64,000 bases of DNA from Polyangium sp. 6x1 (GTDB lineage: Bacteria > Myxococcota_A > Polyangia > Polyangiales > Polyangiaceae). Shown one piece after another: positions 60,205 through 64,000 of this stretch. The stretch spans positions 1-64,000 of the forward strand of contig NZ_JARZHH010000062.1 of the NCBI RefSeq assembly GCF_029946515.1, given 5' to 3'. The stretch's first letter is position 1, and each line of letters opens with the position of its first letter. The notes beneath the pieces were generated by a model. It saw only the letters and a program-made list of their open reading frames with translations, ran no database searches and had not been told where the DNA came from. Both the position numbers and the translations under genes were made by a program.

Positions 60205-60370
60205 CTCGACCCGGCGACGCTCCCGCGCAGGCCCGGCGTTCCCCGTGTTCCCCGGCGTTCCTCAGCCCGCAGAAACGCGAGCCGCGAGCACGACCAGGGC
60301 GATGCCCTCGGGCCCGACACGAGCGCCACCTCGACCTCGTCACGCAGGGCCGCGACGAGCTCCCGGACGA
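60205..60370. repeat. Dispersed ~160-bp repeat, copy B
   Basis: More diverged copy sharing CAGGCCCGGCGTTCCC, GGGCGATGCCCTCGGGCCCG and GCAGGGCCGCGACGAGCTCC with copy C. Boundaries approximate. Confidence 0.75.
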
Positions 60371-60698
60371 AACCGTCTCGCGATGGCGACGGCGCACCGA
60401 GGACCACGGCGCTCCGCTCGACCCGCCGGGCGAGAAGAGCGGCGAGGAAGGACGTGCTCGCGAGCGGCAACATCGGCCCGGCCCCGGCATCCCCCGGACC
60501 CTCGACGCCGACAGGACGATGCTCTGAGCATGGCCCCGAGGGCCCCCGAAGCGAGGAGCACGGCCACGGCCACGCCGCTCCGCTTGCCACGGCAGGACGA
60601 GCTAGAGCGACGAGGGGAGCGTAGAAGCCGGCATGTGGCCCTCGCGGAGCGGGTTTGGAGCGACGTACATGTCCAGGCCTTCGAGCCCGCGCCGGTTC

Positions 60699-60971
60699 CT
60701 AACGCGCGCAGCCCTGGTTCGTGTCAACGCAGTACGTCCCGTTCGGGCAGCACCACTTGCTCGTGCCGTTGGTGCAGCAGAACCGCTGATCGCCACAGGT
60801 GTCGCTGCACGTCCACGCGGACGCCCGCGTCGCGCTGTCCATGATAGCCGAAGTCTCCGCCTTCGCCTCGATCTCGAACGACGTCTTCGCTTCCGTCGAC
60901 GGCCCGATAGCCAGCGCCGCTGTGGGCAGCGCCATGATCGCGACCGTTCGGAAGAGGCCTTTGATGTTCAT
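60699..60971 (-). CDS. Small secreted eight-cysteine (granulin/knottin-like) protein
   Basis: A 90-residue precursor. The signal peptide MNIKGLFRTVAIMALPTAALA is followed by an acidic propiece-like stretch (FEIEAKAETSAIM). The mature end has eight cysteines in ~36 residues, with pattern C-x3-C-x5-CC-x7-CC-x5-C-x6-C (CGDQRFCCTNGTSKWCCPNG is the core). Paired CC motifs with CCPNG recall granulin-like or knottin folds. GGAG about ten bases before the ATG supports translation. It follows another small secreted protein gene by 31 bp with a similar MNI start. Toxin, inhibitor or metal binder are all open. Confidence 0.7.
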   Translation of the reverse strand: MNIKGLFRTVAIMALPTAALAIGPSTEAKTSFEIEAKAETSAIMDSATRASAWTCSDTCGDQRFCCTNGTSKWCCPNGTYCVDTNQGCAR

Positions 60972-61002
60972 GAATGTTGCTCCTTCCTTCGTTGATCCAG
61001 CG

Positions 61003-61281
61003 TTACCGGCAAGTGAAGCCCTGCCCCGGGCGCAACACGATGAGGCCGCCGGGCGTGACGTTTACTGTCGCGGCGGCGACGACGCGCCCACTCTCGGAGA
61101 TCACGATGGTGATCGAGCCGTACGCAACACCCCGGTAGACGGTGTCGGGGCCCTGCTGTCGGTCGAAGACGACGAGCCCGCAGATCGGGGGGTGGTCGGC
61201 CTGCGCCGGGCCGGAGAACGTAAGGGTCGCGATCGTCCCGACCGCCAGCCTTGCGGCCACGAGATACTTTCGGATGTTCAT
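61003..61281 (-). CDS. Small secreted hypothetical protein
   Basis: A 92-residue precursor with signal peptide (LVAARLAVGTIATLTFSGPAQA) and a short mature beta-rich domain. That domain has two cysteines near its ends (PPICGLVVFD and QGFTC), strands GVAYGSITIVISESGRVVAA and a final RPGQG. The N-terminus MNIRKYL resembles MNIKGLF of the next gene. An AT-rich stretch (61300-61390) upstream is a likely promoter region. The two genes probably form one transcript. Confidence 0.62.
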   Translation of the reverse strand: MNIRKYLVAARLAVGTIATLTFSGPAQADHPPICGLVVFDRQQGPDTVYRGVAYGSITIVISESGRVVAAATVNVTPGGLIVLRPGQGFTCR

Positions 61282-61576
61282 GGCGCCCCTGTCCCCTGGA
61301 TGAATTCTAGTCACGACATTCGTGTCTATTCAGATATACGGCATCATGGATCTCAATAGCCATGAAATCAAGGAATCTTGCGTCCCTCGGTGGGTTGTGC
61401 GCTTTCAGGGAAATGAACCGCCATTCCGCCCCGCGCATGGAAGCTGTCCCCAGCGCACCGGACGCTGCCGTATCCCCCCTACAGCGTGATGATACCGAGC
61501 TTGCGCCTCGAGGAACGGCCCGGCCCTCGTCCCCTTCGCCGTCCCCGACGTTCCCGACGTTTCCGCGCCGCGCCGG

Positions 61577-61628
61577 CCGTCGCGCGAAAGTCGCCTCCCT
61601 TGCGCCCGACGAGCCCCCAAACTGTTCG
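61577..61628. repeat. 52-bp dispersed repeat, copy 2
   Basis: Matches the copy at 59683-59734 at 50 of 52 bases (GC replaced by AA just before ACTGTTCG). Confidence 0.9.
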
Positions 61629-61750
61629 AGGCACCCTCGCGACCCACGTCCCTCGCAATGGTTCGTCCGAGCGTAACGCCGGCCCTCGACCCCACCTCGC
61701 CGGGGATGCCTCGGGCCCATCGACGCGCCTTCGCGCTCGACCCCGCGGCC

Positions 61751-61962
61751 CTCGACCCCGGCGACGCTCGCGAGCAGGCCCGGCGTTCCCGGCGTTCCCA
61801 GGCGTTCCCCGGCCGGCAGGAACGCGAGCGACGGGCAGGACCAGGGCGATGCCCTCGGGCCCGAGGTCGACGCCACCTCGACCCCGCGGCGCAGGGCCGC
61901 GACGAGCTCCCGGGCGATGCCGCCGACGTGGGGCACGACGTCCAGGACCACGGCGATCCACC
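61751..61962. repeat. Dispersed ~160-bp repeat, copy C
   Basis: The longest copy; its left third matches copy B (CAGGCCCGGCGTTCCC) and its remainder matches copy A. Here the 52-bp repeat lies to its left, the opposite order from copy A. Confidence 0.8.
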
Positions 61963-62107
61963 CTCCGGTAAGAATGCTCGTGTTCCTGCTCGCCACGCCC
62001 TTCTTGGCATGCCAATGCGTTGTGGCTATATACGGCGTATCTATTGCGCTCGCGTGCGTATCCCCGCGGTGCCCCTATTCCCGCGCGGCGAGAGGTCGCG
62101 CGAGGCC

Positions 62108-64000
62108 CTACGATGCTGCGAGCGTCAGCCAGTTGCGGCCAAAGTTCTCCTCGCTAAGAAGCTCGTCAAAACGCCGCAGGAGTAGCAGCGGCACCGGCGA
62201 GCTCGGAAGCCGCCCGCGCCAGCCGTCGAGGGCGGCAAACACGTCGACCGGATCAGCCGTTCGCAGCACCGCCAACGCGTTAGCCCGCGCGTCTAGGGCC
62301 CAGGCGGCCTGCGCGGGTGTCAGCAACCACGCGAGGTGACCGCCGAGTGGCAGCTCGATCCGTGCCACCGCGCTCCATCGGGCCTTGTCGGCGAGGTAGT
62401 CGGCCAGCACGGCCGACCGGTTCACGCACGTCGTCAAAAACGCCTCAAGAGGTGCTGGAATGACGGGCCGGTGTCGGAATGTGACGTACGTCAGCCAGGT
62501 GGTCGAGCCGTTCCTTACGAACGGCCGGCCATTGTCGCTTCCGCCATTGATCTCCGCCTTGGCTTGAAACAGCGCCAGCAACATATTGTATAGAAGACGC
62601 CAGTACGAACCCGGCTCCTCCGACGGTGCGAAGTATTTCACCAAGAACGCTTTCGGCTCGTCGGTCGGCACGCCGAGCGCACAGAAGTCGTTGAACACGC
62701 GGCGGAAGACGTCGCCGTCGGCGCCAGCGAAGGGAACGACGCTCCATCGTGCTGCGGCTGCGAAATCGTCGCGCGGCCCGACGTACGGTAGCCCAGTGAA
62801 CAGCAGCCGGAACGGCTCGTCGGGGTGCAGGGCGTCAAGCCGGTCCAGCACCGTCTCCCGCGCCGCGTCGGCGACGTTATGCCGATTGAGCTCAGCCTCG
62901 ACCTGCTGCCGCAAGTCGAGCAGGTCCGCGTACAAGCGCTCGTCGAGCCGCGGCCGCAGGAGGTCGCTGATGTCTTGATAGAGCCATCCCTCGTCGTAGT
63001 AGTACGCGAGCGCTTCGTTCCGCACTTGAAGCACGTACGCGGCGCGCTTGGCCGGCGCGTACCTCACGCTCCGCCCCGCCGCCTGCATGAGCCGAATAAG
63101 GCTATCGCTCGGGTACGTGACGACGACCGCATTGATCGTCGGATCGTTGAACCCCTCTAGCAGCATGTCGGCGCAAACGAGGATGGCCTGCGGCTTCAGC
63201 CGGAACTCCTTCAGGAAGGTGTTGGTCGGTACGCGCAGCGAGTTCTCGTCCGACACGACGAAGCCGACGTCATCGTGGTCGAGACGGTGGTTGTCGTATT
63301 GGGCGAGTGCATCTAGCAACGCCGCGTAGAACTCCTTGACCTTGGCGATCGTCGACGCCACGACCAGCGTCTTGACGTAGGGCCCGTCCGCCCTGGTGAT
63401 AACCTCTTCGGCGAGCTCACGAACAGCGTCGGGCTCCCACGCGAAATCGGCTACTGGGAACGGCTCGAAGCGCGGCATCAGGATGACGCCGCGGTCGGCC
63501 AGCTCGCGATACGTGATCGCGTAGCCGATCTCGTCGATTTTGATTGGAAGTCCATCCGTTCGGTTCGGCGTCGCCGTGAGGAACAGCCCGCGTAGCGGCC
63601 GTGGCGTGTCGAAAACCGGGGCATACGAAGCGGCGGCTGCGTGATGCGCCTCGTCGACCACGACGAGCACTGGCGCGATCGCCCGCAAGTACTCGTCGAG
63701 TTGGCTGATCATGCGGAAGTCGACCCGGTCAAAGAGCAGGGGCGGGGAGTCGCCGGCCCGCCTCAGCTCATCGAGCTCCTCCTTCGCTTGGTTGAGCAAC
63801 TCGATGCGGTGAGCGACCCACAAGACGCGGGCGTCGACGGGCGCGGCCGCGAGCTCCTCCAACACGAGCCGCAGGGCGGTCCGTGTCTTGCCGCCACCGG
63901 TCGGGATGATAAGCCCGATTTTGCGGCCCGGCGCCCGCGCGAGGCAGCGCCGGCAGGCTCGGATCGCGTCGTCCTGAAAGGACCAGTCCGGCCGGCGGAC
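62108..64000 (-). CDS. DEAD/DEAH-type helicase (5' end beyond the window)
   Basis: At least 630 residues of a superfamily-2 helicase; the frame is open to the last base, so the start is outside. Visible motifs in order are a Q-like WSFQDDAIRACRRCL, Walker A IPTGGGKT, motif II VVVDEAHHAAA, motif III LTATPNRTDG, and motif VI MQAAGRSVRY. After ~residue 330 comes a ~300-residue helical domain without recognised motifs (TGLPYVGPRDDFAAAARWSV, FGRNWLTLAAS at the end). The helicase core is like type III restriction and other defence helicases. Partner genes would lie past the window. The C-terminal region may recognise the target or partner. Confidence 0.85.
   Translation of the reverse strand, partial: VRRPDWSFQDDAIRACRRCLARAPGRKIGLIIPTGGGKTRTALRLVLEELAAAPVDARVLWVAHRIELLNQAKEELDELRRAGDSPPLLFDRVDFRMISQLDEYLRAIAPVLVVVDEAHHAAAASYAPVFDTPRPLRGLFLTATPNRTDGLPIKIDEIGYAITYRELADRGVILMPRFEPFPVADFAWEPDAVRELAEEVITRADGPYVKTLVVASTIAKVKEFYAALLDALAQYDNHRLDHDDVGFVVSDENSLRVPTNTFLKEFRLKPQAILVCADMLLEGFNDPTINAVVVTYPSDSLIRLMQAAGRSVRYAPAKRAAYVLQVRNEALAYYYDEGWLYQDISDLLRPRLDERLYADLLDLRQQVEAELNRHNVADAARETVLDRLDALHPDEPFRLLFTGLPYVGPRDDFAAAARWSVVPFAGADGDVFRRVFNDFCALGVPTDEPKAFLVKYFAPSEEPGSYWRLLYNMLLALFQAKAEINGGSDNGRPFVRNGSTTWLTYVTFRHRPVIPAPLEAFLTTCVNRSAVLADYLADKARWSAVARIELPLGGHLAWLLTPAQAAWALDARANALAVLRTADPVDVFAALDGWRGRLPSSPVPLLLLRRFDELLSEENFGRNWLTLAAS

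Larger units (their letters stand above)
59214..60698. other. Repeat-bearing region without supported genes
   Basis: About 1.5 kb of GC-rich sequence, dominated by CTCGACC/GGCGTTCC-type words. All long open frames here are low-complexity and conflict with each other. It contains two of three diverged copies of a ~160-bp repeat and one copy of a 52-bp repeat, annotated separately. I could not assign a gene. Confidence 0.55.
61282..62107. other. Second repeat-bearing region without supported genes
   Basis: About 830 bp with an AT-richer left part (a probable promoter for the secreted-peptide genes), copy 2 of the 52-bp repeat and copy C of the ~160-bp repeat. The right end (61970-62080) is again AT-richer with TATATACGGCG. 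Open frames on both strands are repeat-driven and not supported. Confidence 0.55.

Noticed and set aside
61307-61996. 229-codon minus-strand open frame in repeat copy C
   Set aside because: Similarity to the frame in copy A comes from DNA-level repeat identity, and copy B does not keep it intact; no ribosome site was found.
54934-64000. Prophage interpretation of the whole island
   Set aside because: No capsid, terminase, portal, tail or integrase gene was found; only a repressor-like HTH protein points that way.
1-64000. tRNA, rRNA and riboswitch search by eye
   Set aside because: No cloverleaf with a T-loop (GGTTCRA) or known riboswitch core was recognised; a tRNAscan or Infernal run would be needed to exclude them.

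Overview
The window reads as chromosomal DNA of a myxobacterium, most likely in the Polyangiaceae (Polyangium/Sorangium side). The base composition is very GC-rich and genes are dense. Glycine-rich linkers follow the lipoprotein cysteines, and several surface proteins are repetitive and cysteine-rich. An Oar-like TonB receptor, a Ser/Thr kinase and PAS-STAS regulators also fit that group. This taxonomic call is inference from gene content; no rRNA or tRNA gene was recognised.

Layout. 1-7033: a 43-bp tandem repeat, a DUF1801 gene, then a type VI secretion spike cassette (VgrG, DcrB/Eag-like chaperone, PAAR) and a membrane-anchored hydrolase. Both VgrG and PAAR end in long amphipathic helical repeats. 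7043-16987: ClpS, a sirtuin, two coupled secreted lipoproteins, a thioredoxin-like lipoprotein, an HSL-family esterase and a YkgJ-type cysteine-cluster protein. 17050-23334: bestrophin, a coupled class-III aminotransferase and radical SAM pair, a sterol-desaturase-like hydroxylase and a lipoprotein built on a 24-residue repeat. 23474-31724: a P450, a histidine kinase and a compact minus-strand operon. That operon runs from a DMATS prenyltransferase fused to a heme-oxygenase-like metal oxidase (HDO), through a kynureninase-like PLP enzyme, to an O-methyltransferase. It lies just downstream of a PAS-STAS regulator and looks like a small undescribed indole/tryptophan pathway. 31839-53726: a bile-acid-symporter homologue, a Nat-like ABC exporter with a CPBP fusion, DUF4419, the Oar-like receptor, a protein kinase with a coupled membrane protein, an MccF-like S66 peptidase, acyl- and glycosyltransferases, a second PAS-STAS protein, an NlpC/P60-like enzyme, Nif3 and a radical SAM protein with a large uncharacterised tail.

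53741-64000 is different in character. A CXXCG/Imm11-like immunity gene sits beside a 93-residue toxin tail whose frame stops abruptly near 54950. From there the sequence looks like an accessory island: an ECF sigma factor with two unknown coupled genes, a Cys-His-Asp (papain/transglutaminase-like) protein, a repressor-like HTH protein, three tiny cysteine-rich or secreted proteins set among diverged non-coding repeats, and a helicase running off the window end. No integrase or attachment site was found.

Best leads for something new are the DMATS-HDO operon, the hendecad-repeat VgrG/PAAR tails, and the small cysteine-rich proteins with dispersed repeats in the island.
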